Origin: Halostella litorea
Lineage (GTDB): Archaea > Halobacteriota > Halobacteria > Halobacteriales > Natronoarchaeaceae
DNA length: 64,000 nucleotides
Reading direction: 5' to 3'
Assembly: GCF_004785955.1 (NCBI RefSeq)
Contig: NZ_SJER01000001.1
Location: 682,001-746,000, forward strand
Under the pieces are notes generated by a model. That model did not search any database and was not told the DNA's origin. It saw nothing but the letters and a program-made list of their open reading frames with translations. A program made the translations under genes and the position numbers. Shown piece after piece: positions 16,896 to 25,016 of this stretch. Position 1 is the stretch's first letter; each line of letters begins with the position of its first letter.

Positions 16896-17372
16896 TCAGA
16901 AAATCGACGACGACTCGCCGTAGACCGCGAGCACGACCGCGGCGGTGTACATCCCCGGCTCGGCCGGCGCGGTGGCGACCTCGTGGCGGACCTCGCCGAA
17001 CGTCCAGTCGCGGAGCTCCTGCCCCGTGGAGAGCCCTTCGACCACCCGGTCGCGGACGTCCTCCGCGCCCGTCTCCCCGGCGGCCTCGTAGAACAGCCCC
17101 GGCCCCTCCTCGGAGGTCGCCCAGGCGAGTCCCGCGCTGGCGCGGCCCGGCCCCGCGACGGTCGCGCGCGCCTCCACGACCGTCAGGCGCTGGCCCGCCG
17201 GGCCCAGATCCGGCGCGGTGCCGACCGCCTCCACCTCGGCGTCGGCGGGGATCACCGACGAGACGGGGACGAGGTTGTAGTTGTGGACGTGCGCCTCGGC
17301 GAGCGCGGCGTCGTACGCCGCCATCTCCGTGGGTCCCGTCGCCGTGCCCCGGACGACGCGGATCGCGTTCAT
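16896..17372 (-). CDS. pdaD: pyruvoyl-dependent arginine decarboxylase
   Basis: This 158-residue proenzyme converts arginine to agmatine, needed in archaea for polyamines and for the agmatidine base of tRNA-Ile(CAU). The segment NLVPVSSVIP contains Ser38-Ser39, the expected self-cleavage site that yields the pyruvoyl group. YNLVPVSSVIPADAEVE, the AGQRLTVVEA strand and the C-terminal PGMYTAAVVLAVYGE segment all fit the family. Length matches known homologs. It is followed by the DUF5811-like gene and preceded by the KaiC-like gene, all on the minus strand. Confidence 0.88.
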   Translation of the reverse strand: MNAIRVVRGTATGPTEMAAYDAALAEAHVHNYNLVPVSSVIPADAEVEAVGTAPDLGPAGQRLTVVEARATVAGPGRASAGLAWATSEEGPGLFYEAAGETGAEDVRDRVVEGLSTGQELRDWTFGEVRHEVATAPAEPGMYTAAVVLAVYGESSSIF

Positions 17373-17438
17373 ACCCGGGGATGAGGCCCGCCGGCGTAAG
17401 GCGTTGCGGTTCGGAGTCCGCCCGACGAACGCAACCGG

Positions 17439-18608
17439 TCAGAAGATGTTCGCCTGCCGGTAGACGCTGATCCCCTCGTTGGTGATCTCGTAGGGCTTGG
17501 TCTCGCGGGAGTGGTTGGCGTCGCGGATCTTCTGGATCTCGACGGCCAGGCGCGTCTCGCGGAAGTCCGAGGGGCGGACGTACTGGAGGATGAACACGGC
17601 GTCGGTGAGGTACTCGACGATCCCGTGGCGGGAGGCGTAGGCGCTGTCCTGGCTGGCCTCGCTGGTCAGCATCGTCGTCACGCCGGCCCGTTTGAGGCTC
17701 TTGGTGAAGTCGTATATCTCGTTGCGGCGCGTGGCGCGGTCGTCGTACATCATCTCCAGCAGCGAGACGGAGTCGAGCACGAGCCGCGACGCGCCGAACT
17801 CATCGATGAGCCGCGGCAGTTCGCTCCGGATGGAGGCGAGGCTGTTTGCCATCTCGATGGGATCGATGTCGACGACCGCGAGCCGTCCCTCGTCGACGTA
17901 CTCGTCGAACGCCCACCCCTTCTCCGTGGCGCTGTTGACGACGCGGCTGCGGCTCTCCTCCAGCGTGATGTAGATCGCCTTCTCTCCCTGGGACAGCGCG
18001 TGGTTGAGGAACTGCAGGCCGAACGTCGTCTTCCCGGTGCCCGCGCTCCCGATGGTGACCATCAGCGAGCGCTCGGGGATGCCGCCCTGTATCATCTCGT
18101 CCAGCCCCTTGATGCCGAGTTCGATCCGCGGCAGTTCGGACTCGAACTCCTCCTCCTCGAACCCCTCGTCGAAGCCGCCGCCGGTGCCGAACTCGGCGTC
18201 GAACCCCTCCATGCCGAACTCCCCGCCGCCGCCGACGTCGAACTCCGCGCCGAGCGGGTCGCCGTCGGCCTCGTCGAACCCGTCGTCGACGTCGAGCGCC
18301 TCGCCGAACCCTTCGGCGTCGTCGTCCGGGATGGCGTCCGGGCCCGCGCCGGCCAGCGCGTCGGCGAAGTCGTCCTCGAACAGCGAGCCCCCGTCCTCCG
18401 GGTCGTCCGGGTCGTCCGGGTCGTCGCCGGCGTCCGCGTTGGCCTCGTCCGCGGCGGCCTCGGGTGCGGCCCCGCCGTGTTGCTCCGCGGGCGCGTCGGC
18501 ACCGCCCTCGCCCTCGGCGTCGCCGTCGGGCGCAGCGCCGTCGCCGTCGTCGGACGCGTCGTTCTCGACCGCGCTTTCGAACCAGTCGTCCTCGAGGCCG
18601 TCGCTCAC
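17439..18608 (-). CDS. KaiC-like RecA-fold ATPase with long acidic N-terminal extension
   Basis: The protein has about 389 residues from GTG 18608 (VSDGLEDDWFE); an upstream GTG at 18635 is also in frame. Residues 1-160 are low complexity, mainly Asp, Glu, Gly and Ala with few hydrophobics, and probably disordered. Residues 165-389 are a single KaiC domain: ELPRIELGIKGLDEMIQGG, Walker A GSAGTGKTTF near 185, LVLDSVSLLE near 285 (Walker B region), and a FILQYVR strand. Single-domain KaiC proteins in haloarchaea have been linked to diurnal expression and motility control, but this one's role is not shown. It is divergent from nadK. Confidence 0.85.
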   Translation of the reverse strand: MSDGLEDDWFESAVENDASDDGDGAAPDGDAEGEGGADAPAEQHGGAAPEAAADEANADAGDDPDDPDDPEDGGSLFEDDFADALAGAGPDAIPDDDAEGFGEALDVDDGFDEADGDPLGAEFDVGGGGEFGMEGFDAEFGTGGGFDEGFEEEEFESELPRIELGIKGLDEMIQGGIPERSLMVTIGSAGTGKTTFGLQFLNHALSQGEKAIYITLEESRSRVVNSATEKGWAFDEYVDEGRLAVVDIDPIEMANSLASIRSELPRLIDEFGASRLVLDSVSLLEMMYDDRATRRNEIYDFTKSLKRAGVTTMLTSEASQDSAYASRHGIVEYLTDAVFILQYVRPSDFRETRLAVEIQKIRDANHSRETKPYEITNEGISVYRQANIF

Positions 18609-18808
18609 ACCGACCACCCCCCCGGAGCGGGACACCGGCGGGTGTCCGCGTGGGCGGCCGACCGCGCGACCCTGACGCGGGGAGCCGTGACAGCGTCGCC
18701 CCCGGCGCGTTTGTACGCCACCGTGATACGGATCGATTGGCCGCCCGGGATAAATAACGCTTGCTGCCCAACGGGGAGTTTTTCACACAGCGACGGCAAC
18801 GGCGAGGC

Positions 18809-19633
18809 ATGCACGTCGGGCTCGTCGGGCAGCGCGGCAACGACCGCGCGGCCGCACTCGTCGCCGACCTCCGCGAGACGCTCGCCGCCGACGGCGTCGG
18901 CTGTTCCGTCGACGCCGCGACAGCGGAGGCGCTCTCTATCGACGGGGTACCGGTCGACCGGATGGCGGACTGCGACCTCGTGGTGAGCATCGGCGGCGAC
19001 GGCACGTTCCTCTTTGCGGCCCGGGGCGCGGGGGCGACGCCGATCATGGGCGTCAACCTCGGCGAGGTGGGCTTTCTCAACGCCGTCCCGCCGTCGGACG
19101 CGGTCGAGGCCGTCCGCGAGGAGGTCGACCGCCTGCGGGAGACCGGCGAGGTCAGGTACCGCGAGGTGCCGCGGCTCCGGGCGGCCGGCGAGGGCTGGTC
19201 GCTCGAACCGGCCATCAACGAGGTCGTCGTTCAGGGACGGCAGCGCGGGCCGGACAACGGCGCGTCGGTGACGGTCGAGGTCGACGGGGCGACGTACGCC
19301 GACGGCCACGCCGACGGCGTGCTGGTGGCGACCGGTACAGGGAGCACGGCGTACAACCTGAGCGAGGGCGGGCCGCTCGTCCGGCCGGGCGTCGACGCCC
19401 TGGTCGTCACGGAGATGTGCGCCGCGGACGGGATGCCGCCGCTTGTCACCGGCGACGGGAGCGAGGTGACGGTCCGGATCGACGACGCCGAGGTCGGCTA
19501 CGCCATCAGCGACGGGCGGACTCAGCGGGAGCTGTCCCCGCCCGCGACCGTCCGGGTGACCACCGCGGAGACGCCGGTCCGGATCGCCGGGCCGCCCGTG
19601 GACTTCTTCCAGGCGCTCGACAAGCTGGACTGA
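18809..19633 (+). CDS. nadK: NAD kinase
   Basis: This 274-residue enzyme phosphorylates NAD to NADP. The family signature GGDGT is at residues 62-66. [12 protein letters not shown] near 84 and the conserved [16 protein letters not shown] segment near 173 complete the active site. ATG 18809 ([10 protein letters not shown]) is preferred; the frame is open 16 codons further up but unrelated to the family. An AT-rich GATAAATAA patch lies about 55 bases before the start. The gene is divergent from the KaiC-like gene and 72 bases before mptA on the same strand. Confidence 0.92.
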   Translation: MHVGLVGQRGNDRAAALVADLRETLAADGVGCSVDAATAEALSIDGVPVDRMADCDLVVSIGGDGTFLFAARGAGATPIMGVNLGEVGFLNAVPPSDAVEAVREEVDRLRETGEVRYREVPRLRAAGEGWSLEPAINEVVVQGRQRGPDNGASVTVEVDGATYADGHADGVLVATGTGSTAYNLSEGGPLVRPGVDALVVTEMCAADGMPPLVTGDGSEVTVRIDDAEVGYAISDGRTQRELSPPATVRVTTAETPVRIAGPPVDFFQALDKLD

Positions 19634-19705
19634 CCGTCGGTCCGGCGCTCGCCAGGACTCCCGGTTTCGAAAGGCCTAATCGGGTTCTTTCCCTAACAGT
19701 GTCCG

Positions 19706-20647
19706 ATGAGTGAGCAACTGCCGGACGTGCAGGCATCCAGCCCCGACGTGACCGTCGGGCTGAGTCAGGTCGGCGTCACCGGCGTCGAGAAGCTCGTGAA
19801 GATCGCACGGAACGGCAAGCGCCCCATCGTGCTGAACGCGGAGTTCGAGGTGTTCGTCGACCTGCCGAGCTGGCGGAAGGGAGCGGACATGTCCCGCAAC
19901 ATGGAGGTCGTCGACGAGATACTGGAGGACGCGGTGAGCGAGGAGACGTACCGCGTCGAGGACGTCTGCGGCGACGCCGCCGAGCGCCTGCTGGACAAGC
20001 ACGACTACACCTCGAAGGCCGAGGTGTCGATGGAGGCCGAGTACGTCGTCCGCGACGAGACGCCCGAGAGCGGCAAGCCCACGCAGGGCACCGTCGACAT
20101 CATCGCGAGCGCGACGGCCACCGAGGACGGCACCCACGAGGAGATCGGTGCCCGCGTCACCGGGATGACGGTGTGTCCCTGCTCCCAGCAGATGATGAGC
20201 GGACGCGCCCGCGAGAAGCTCCGCGAACTCGACGTCGCCGAGGACGACGTCCGCGAGTTCCTCGCCGAGGTCCCCCAGGCCGGCCACGCCCAGCGCGGCC
20301 ACGCCACGCTGACCGTCCAGAGCGAGGGCGCGCCGGAGGTCGACCTGATGGAGCTGATCGAGGTGGCCCGCGACTCGATGAGCGCGCGCATCTACAACCT
20401 CGCGAAGCGCCCCGACGAGGACCACATGACCTACCAGGCCCACGCCAACGCGAAGTTCGTCGAGGACTGCGTGCGCTCGATGGCCCAGGGCGTCGTCCGG
20501 GAGTTTCCGGACCTGCCCGACGAGGCCGTCGTGACGATGAAACAGTCCAACGACGAGTCGATCCACCAGCACAACGCCCACGCCGAGCGCCAGGTCGAGG
20601 TCGGCACGATCCGCCGCGAACTGGCCGAGGACTTCGAGTCCGCGTAA
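19706..20647 (+). CDS. mptA: GTP cyclohydrolase MptA (archaeal type IV)
   Basis: This 313-residue metal-dependent enzyme opens GTP to 7,8-dihydroneopterin 2',3'-cyclic phosphate. This is the first step of pterin/folate synthesis in archaea, and possibly of archaeosine/queuosine-like tRNA bases. The tunnel-fold motif [11 protein letters not shown] near residue 155 carries metal ligands. [18 protein letters not shown] near 52 and the C-terminal [17 protein letters not shown] near 275 are also typical. It starts at ATG 19706, about 30 bases after a CCTAATC box. Downstream lies a repeat-rich, gene-free region. Confidence 0.92.
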   Translation: MSEQLPDVQASSPDVTVGLSQVGVTGVEKLVKIARNGKRPIVLNAEFEVFVDLPSWRKGADMSRNMEVVDEILEDAVSEETYRVEDVCGDAAERLLDKHDYTSKAEVSMEAEYVVRDETPESGKPTQGTVDIIASATATEDGTHEEIGARVTGMTVCPCSQQMMSGRAREKLRELDVAEDDVREFLAEVPQAGHAQRGHATLTVQSEGAPEVDLMELIEVARDSMSARIYNLAKRPDEDHMTYQAHANAKFVEDCVRSMAQGVVREFPDLPDEAVVTMKQSNDESIHQHNAHAERQVEVGTIRRELAEDFESA

Positions 20648-20734
20648 GCCGTCCTTTCTCTCGCGTTCGCTCCCCGTCCAGCCGTCGGTACCACGCACCC
20701 CGGCAACTGATACGGTCACGACTGTTTTGGTTTC

Positions 20735-20782
20735 GACCGTTTTGGTTACCATATCGGTAACCGCATCGGTTACCGAATCGGT
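20735..20782. repeat. four tandem 12-bp units NACCNNATCGGT
   Basis: Four directly adjacent units read gaccgttttggt, taccatatcggt, aaccgcatcggt and taccgaatcggt. Each has ACC near its start and GGT at its end, so neighbouring units also form inverted repeats such as GGTTACC...GGTAACC. A related TTTTGGTTT lies just upstream. It could be an operator array, a terminator-associated element or simple repeat expansion. Confidence 0.7.
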
Positions 20783-20942
20783 CAGGAAACCACCGTCCCT
20801 GCCGGTGTTCGACATTACCACGCGGCCAGCGCGAGCGCGCGGCGCGCCTCCGCGCCGCGGGCGAGCGTTCGGGGGAGGGCAGGCACTCGAAGCGTGCGCT
20901 GACAACCGTCGGCGTCTTCGCGAACGAAGTGAGCGAAGGCTC

Positions 20943-20963
20943 GGAGGACGCGGAGCGTCCTCC
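20943..20963. repeat. perfect 9-bp hairpin with GGA loop
   Basis: GGAGGACGC and GCGTCCTCC are perfect complements around a GGA loop. The core CGCGGAGCG is the same as in the hairpin at 15328-15352. It lies 52 bases beyond the stop of the convergent TrmB gene and may act as a terminator on either strand. Confidence 0.6.
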
Positions 20964-21014
20964 GGTGGACATTGAAAGGGCGAGGCGCGACTGCCAAGGA
21001 GCGCCGAGGGCTTT

Positions 21015-21818
21015 CTAGAACGAGAGTGGTTCGGCCCCGTCCCACCGCGGCTGGAACGTCTCGTGGACGTCGGCGGCGAACTCGGGGTCCTTGAGGTCAA
21101 TCATCGCGAACGCCTCGTCGGCGTCGAGCGGGTTGGGGACCTGGATGCACACCTCGATGTCGTCGATGAGGTTGAACGTGCCGGAGATGTCGTCGCTGGT
21201 GCGGACGTGGAAGTCGGGGTGGTCCGACAGCGACCGGCGGTAGCGCTTGCCGACCGCCGGCGGGAGCGAGTCGACGAGCCCGGGCGTCATCAGCAGGTCG
21301 ACCTCGACGCCGCGGGCCAGCGCCTCCTCCAGCTGGTCGGTGATCAGGACGCCGACGTCGCTGATGTCGAACTGCGGGGAGCGGTGGGAGGCGACCATCA
21401 CGACCCGGCGGTCGGCCGCCGAGAGGCGTTCGAGCAGGAGATCGGTCGTCTCCTCCGGGCCGACGGCGGCGGTCCAGAACTGCTCCTCGACGGGGTCGGC
21501 GGCGTCGAGTTCGTCGCTCAGGTCGTCGACGATGCTCTCGTACTGCTCGGCCTTCTCGTCTAACTCGCGTTTCTTGTCCTCGAGCAGGCGGTCGAGCGCG
21601 GTCGAGGGCTCGACGGCGACGTACTTCTTCGGCCGGCTAGCCGTCTGGCTCCGGACGAGGTTGTACTGCTCGATGCTGTTCAACACGTCGTAGATGCGGC
21701 CCATCGGCACGTCGCTGGCCCGGGACAACTCTTTGGCGGTTGTCGGGCCCGTGTTCAACAGCGCCCGGTACGCCCGCGCTTCGTACTCCGACAGCCCCAG
21801 GTCCCTCAAACTCGCCAT
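21015..21818 (-). CDS. TrmB family transcriptional regulator
   Basis: The protein has 267 residues. The N-terminal winged helix (residues 1-70, LGLSEYEARAYRALLNTGPTT; recognition helix around AKELSRASDVPMGRIYDVL) is the TrmB type. A coiled region follows (DRLLEDKKRELDEKAEQYE, about 78-100), then a C-terminal PLD-like effector domain with VVMVASHRSP and GVEVDLLMTPG. TrmB proteins often sense sugars; this one's ligand and targets are not evident. A GTTTATGG box about 28 bases before the ATG suggests a leaderless message. It is divergent from no gene; the DUF255 gene upstream is on the same strand. Confidence 0.85.
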   Translation of the reverse strand: MASLRDLGLSEYEARAYRALLNTGPTTAKELSRASDVPMGRIYDVLNSIEQYNLVRSQTASRPKKYVAVEPSTALDRLLEDKKRELDEKAEQYESIVDDLSDELDAADPVEEQFWTAAVGPEETTDLLLERLSAADRRVVMVASHRSPQFDISDVGVLITDQLEEALARGVEVDLLMTPGLVDSLPPAVGKRYRRSLSDHPDFHVRTSDDISGTFNLIDDIEVCIQVPNPLDADEAFAMIDLKDPEFAADVHETFQPRWDGAEPLSF

Positions 21819-21842
21819 ACGTTCCGTTCTCTAGCTACAACA

Positions 21843-21850
21843 CCATAAAC
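21843..21850 (-). promoter_or_regulatory. TATA-like box of the TrmB regulator gene
   Basis: The minus strand reads GTTTATGG about 28 bases before the ATG at 21818, the spacing expected for a leaderless haloarchaeal transcript. Confidence 0.5.
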
Positions 21851-21900
21851 ACACCGAAGGTTTGTCGTTCTCGTTACACGAGGAAGCGGCCGCGGGGCGG

Positions 21901-23568
21901 CTACTGCACGCGGTCCGCGACGAGCGCGGCGAGTTCGTCCGGCGTCGCCGCCGGCTCCGAGACGGCGTCGGGGGCCGCGCCGTCCACGGGGCCGTCGACG
22001 ACGTAGGCGTTGCCGCGCTCGTAGGCGTCGCCGGTCGCCTCCGGGACGACGACCTTCTCGTGGTCGGCCATCCGTAGCGCCGCGCGGTGGAGGTCCGAGC
22101 CGGCGTCGGCCGCGACGGCGACGGCGAGGCCGCCGCGGCGGACGCGCGACGCGACGGCGGCGTAGTGGGCGACCTGCGGGCCGAACCGGTCGCTCGCGCC
22201 GGCGAAGGCCTCGACGGCCTCCCGGGCGGCCGTCCAGTAGCGCTCCTTCCCGGTCAGCGCGTGGAGGTCCAGCAGGGCGTCCGCGAACTCGACGTTGGCG
22301 TCGAGCGGCCGCAGCGGGCGGTCCAGCAGTGCCGGCCCGGTCGCCGGCCCGTCGGTGAACGACCCCGCCGACCGGAGGTCGTCGAGGGCGTACGCCGCGA
22401 GCGTCTCCGCCTCGTCGATGACGTCCGCGCCGAGCACCTGCCGGGCCGTCGAGAGCGCCCTGACGACCCGGGCGTGGTCCGCGAGCAGGCCGCGCTCGCC
22501 CGTCTCGTCGCCGTCGCGGTAGTGGACGACGCGGCCGTCCTCGACCAGATCCGCGCGGAGGTGGTCCAGCGCGCGCTCGGCGTACTGCCGGGCGCGCTCG
22601 TCGTCGGTGTAGGCGTGGAACGTGAGCAGCGCGTCGACGGCGACCGCGTTCCAGTCGGCGAAGACGGTGTCGTCGACCGGCGGCGCGTCCGCGTCCCCGC
22701 GGTCGCTCGGGTCGAGCGTGTAGTACCCCGCGCTCTCCCCGGCGGCCTGGCTCCCGGCGAACGCCTCGCCCGTCCACAGCGTCGTCGTCAGGTACTCCAG
22801 CGTCCGCTCGGCCGGCTGACGGTACGTGTCGTCGCCGGTGTAGAGGTAGGCGTTGGCGAACGCCCGAAGCAGGGCGGCGTTCGTGTCGAGCACCTTCTCG
22901 TACTGGATCCCGCTCCAGTCGGCCTCGGTCGCGTACCGGAAGAAGCCGCCGGCGTAGTCGTCGAGCAGGTTCGCGCTCACGGCCGAAAGCGACCGCAGCG
23001 CCTGCTCGCGCTCCCGCTTCAGCGCGAACTCGACGGTGCGGGGCATCGGGAACTTCGCGTCGGTCCCCCAGCCGCCGGCCGCCTCGTCGTAGGCCGCGCG
23101 GAGCCGGCCGACCATCCGCCCCTCCACGTCGTCGGTGAGTTCGCCCGCGGGCGTCTCGTTGCCCTGGACGGCGCGTGGGACGCTGCCGGCGCTCGCCCCC
23201 TTCGAGTCCCACATCTTCCGCACGCTGTCTATCACCTGCCGCATCCCGTCCGGGCCGAGGTAGCCCGCGCCCGTCAGCACCTCCCCCTCCGGAGTGAGGA
23301 AGACGGTCGACGGAAACCCGCCCATGTTGTACCGCTCGCCCACCCGCGGGTGGCGGTCGACGTCGACCCGCACCGGCACGAACCCGTCGTTGACGTTGGC
23401 CGCGATGCGGGGTTCGGAGTACGTCGTCTCGTCCATCTCGTGGCAGTGCGTACACCACGTCGCCGCGAGCGAGAGCAACACCGGCTTGCCGGCGCGGTTG
23501 GCCGTCTCGAACGCCGCCGGCCCCCACTCGCGCCACTCGACCCGCGTCGCCGCCGCGCTGTCGTCCAT
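21901..23568 (-). CDS. DUF255 / thioredoxin-fold plus alpha-toroid protein (YyaL/SPATA20-like)
   Basis: The protein has 555 residues from ATG 23568 (MDDSAAATRVEW). Residues 1-110 are a thioredoxin-like domain with Cys39 and Cys42 in WCTHCHEMDE, then a GGFPSTVFL cis-Pro region. The remainder (about 130-550) is an alpha/alpha toroid like those of glycosidases and cellobiose epimerases, with VEGRMVGRLRAAYDEAAGGWG and LLDDYAGGFFRYATEADW. The architecture is that of bacterial YyaL and human SPATA20, but about 120 residues shorter than the usual bacterial form. Function in any organism is unclear. A frame open further upstream is not part of the gene. Confidence 0.85.
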   Translation of the reverse strand: MDDSAAATRVEWREWGPAAFETANRAGKPVLLSLAATWCTHCHEMDETTYSEPRIAANVNDGFVPVRVDVDRHPRVGERYNMGGFPSTVFLTPEGEVLTGAGYLGPDGMRQVIDSVRKMWDSKGASAGSVPRAVQGNETPAGELTDDVEGRMVGRLRAAYDEAAGGWGTDAKFPMPRTVEFALKREREQALRSLSAVSANLLDDYAGGFFRYATEADWSGIQYEKVLDTNAALLRAFANAYLYTGDDTYRQPAERTLEYLTTTLWTGEAFAGSQAAGESAGYYTLDPSDRGDADAPPVDDTVFADWNAVAVDALLTFHAYTDDERARQYAERALDHLRADLVEDGRVVHYRDGDETGERGLLADHARVVRALSTARQVLGADVIDEAETLAAYALDDLRSAGSFTDGPATGPALLDRPLRPLDANVEFADALLDLHALTGKERYWTAAREAVEAFAGASDRFGPQVAHYAAVASRVRRGGLAVAVAADAGSDLHRAALRMADHEKVVVPEATGDAYERGNAYVVDGPVDGAAPDAVSEPAATPDELAALVADRVQ

Positions 23569-23667
23569 GGCCGACGGGAGGGTGGCCGGCGGCGTAAGGG
23601 CTTCGCACCGGCTCCGAACTGCCCCGACTACATAAAGGGTTTTGAGGCCTGACCGGGAAGTACCGGT

Positions 23668-24165
23668 ATGATCTGGTGGCTGCTGGCGCTGCTGCTCATC
23701 CCGCTGCTCGACGCGCTGTTTCTCATCTACGTCGCCCTCGAACTGCTCGGCGCGGTCGAGACGGTGCTTCTCGTCGTGCTCACCGCCCTGGTCGGCATGC
23801 TCCTCGTCCGCGCCGAGGGCCGCCGGACGATGGCGAAGATCCAACGCTCGCTTGCGGCGGGCGAACCACCCACGGACGCCCTCCTCGACGGCGGCCTGCT
23901 CATCGCCGCCGGCGCGTTCCTGCTCACCCCGGGCCTCGTCACCGACGCCGTCGGCCTCCTGCTCGCCCTGCCGCCGACGCGTATCGTCATCCGCGCCGCG
24001 CTCAAACGCTGGGTCGTCACGCCGTACGTCGACGAGAAGACCGGCGGCTTCGCCACCGGCAACGTGTATACGTTCGGGTTCCCCGACGCTGACGACGCCG
24101 ACGAGGACGTGTACGACCTCGACGACGACGCCTACGACGCCGGCTTCGGGGACGACGACCGATAA
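23668..24165 (+). CDS. FxsA family membrane protein
   Basis: The protein has 165 residues. Three or four membrane segments (about 2-20, 25-45, 72-100) frame the FxsA signature, including EGRRTMAKIQRSLAAGEPPTDALLDGGL between them and LLTPGLVTDAVGLLLALPPTR. The C-terminal 35 residues are a soluble, very acidic tail (DDADEDVYDLDDDAYD). In bacteria FxsA affects F-exclusion of phage T7; the archaeal role is unknown. A CATAAAGGG box lies about 35 bases before the ATG. tRNA-Ile follows 71 bases after the stop. Confidence 0.88.
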   Translation: MIWWLLALLLIPLLDALFLIYVALELLGAVETVLLVVLTALVGMLLVRAEGRRTMAKIQRSLAAGEPPTDALLDGGLLIAAGAFLLTPGLVTDAVGLLLALPPTRIVIRAALKRWVVTPYVDEKTGGFATGNVYTFGFPDADDADEDVYDLDDDAYDAGFGDDDR

Positions 24166-24199
24166 CTGGCCGACGGCGGCGTGGTGCGAGAAGGAAACG

Positions 24200-24207
24200 C
24201 TTAAAGG
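24200..24207 (+). promoter_or_regulatory. TATA-like box of tRNA-Ile
   Basis: CTTAAAGG lies about 30 bases before the tRNA 5' end, a typical promoter position for archaeal tRNA genes. Confidence 0.6.
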
Positions 24208-24236
24208 TTCCAACCGACAACCGTTGACTGCGTTCG

Positions 24237-24310
24237 GGGCCAATAGCTCAATCAGGTTGAGCGCTCGGCTGATAACCGGGAGGTTCGCGGTTCAAATCCG
24301 CGTTGGCCCA
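24237..24310 (+). tRNA. tRNA-Ile (GAT anticodon)
   Basis: A 74-base cloverleaf without intron. The acceptor stem GGGCCAA/TTGGCCC pairs perfectly, with discriminator A at 24310 and no encoded CCA. The anticodon arm has loop CTGATAA with anticodon GAT. The T arm is CGCGG/CCGCG around TTCAAAT. The DNA downstream drops in GC and holds small zinc-finger, DUF and pilin genes, so the 3' end may have served as an integration site, although no integrase or duplicated 3' end was found. Confidence 0.95.
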
Positions 24311-24481
24311 TCTAATATTTCCCCGCTTACTGACCGAACAGAAGTGGGTCTATCATCCCCTCTTCCGCCACTTTTCGAGGGATGCGCGAAATCCCGAGCA
24401 CCCCGATTCTGAGGAACTGGGGAGGACTTCTGAGGGCCACCCGCGCCGTCCGACGATACCGGTAGCCGCGAGGTGGTCCGC

Positions 24482-24691
24482 GTGAACGCCGCCACCGTCA
24501 CGGGACGGTCGACGTGCGCCCACTGCGATGCCCACGTGTCGGACGGGTTCCGCCGCGTGTACGGCGACGGTGACGACCGCGCCCACCGCTGCCCGGACTG
24601 TGACTCCTGGCGGCGGCTGACCGAAGGGAGCGCCGCCGGCCTCGACGTCGAGACGCCCGACCCCGAACAGGCACCCGGCCGGCGTTCATAA
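24482..24691 (+). CDS. small zinc-finger protein (resembles DUF7563)
   Basis: The protein has 69 residues from GTG 24482; another in-frame GTG at 24473 would add three. Two CxxC pairs (CAHC near residue 12 and CPDC near 38), with His nearby, form a probable rubredoxin-like zinc knuckle, with FRRVYGDGDDRAHRC between them. From memory it resembles the haloarchaeal DUF7563 small zinc-finger family. Such short zinc proteins are common in haloarchaeal accessory regions. It lies 171 bases after tRNA-Ile. Confidence 0.65.
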   Translation: MNAATVTGRSTCAHCDAHVSDGFRRVYGDGDDRAHRCPDCDSWRRLTEGSAAGLDVETPDPEQAPGRRS

Positions 24692-24758
24692 AGCACCGCC
24701 CGTTCAGTCACCCGCGAACGACGCGAACGAACCCCCCGTGCATACCTTCAGGTGAGCG

Positions 24759-25016
24759 ATGGCCCGGCGCACCAGCCTCAAGATCACGGACGAGCGCGAG
24801 CGGCTCCTGGAGGAGGCGAGCGAGATTGTGGCGGGCGGTCCCGACGACGACCCGCCGATGAGCGACGTGCTCGACGCGGCAATGACGCACCTGGTGCAAA
24901 GCGAGGAGAACATCCAGGCCGCGCGCGGCGAGGTGCGCCCGGACGTGATTCAGCAGTTCAACACCGATGTAGTGGGGTTGTGGTATCGGACACGAGTTGA
25001 GAGTCGCTGGCGGTAA
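24759..25016 (+). CDS. small RHH-like accessory protein (resembles DUF7386)
   Basis: The protein has 85 residues and starts MARRTSLKITDERERLLEEA. A beta strand (RTSLKITD) followed by two helices (ERERLLEEASEIVAG; MSDVLDAAMTHLVQSEEN) is the pattern of ribbon-helix-helix DNA-binding proteins. It ends with a conserved-looking VVGLWYRTRVESRWR tail. It resembles the family I recall as DUF7386, which is common in haloarchaeal mobile regions. It could be a transcriptional regulator of the accessory block. The frame stays open after its TAA for another 78 codons; see the next entry. Confidence 0.7.
   Translation: MARRTSLKITDERERLLEEASEIVAGGPDDDPPMSDVLDAAMTHLVQSEENIQAARGEVRPDVIQQFNTDVVGLWYRTRVESRWR

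Larger units (their letters stand above)
20648..21014. other. gene-free repeat-rich region between mptA and the TrmB gene
   Basis: These 367 bases lie between convergent stop codons. They hold a 12-bp tandem array (20735-20782), a perfect hairpin (20943-20963), and several shorter inverted repeats such as CTTCGC/GCGAAG around 20917-20939. No frame has consistent third-position bias. No RNA gene was recognised. Confidence 0.55.

Noticed and set aside
20650-20814. Minus-strand frame with repeated Thr-Asp-x-Val units across the 12-bp array
   Set aside because: Third positions are mixed, the frame runs antisense into mptA, and the repetition comes from the tandem DNA units rather than from a protein repeat.
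22087-23652. Long plus-strand frame opposite the DUF255 gene
   Set aside because: It is antisense filler without family motifs; the minus-strand gene is intact and has a clear start.
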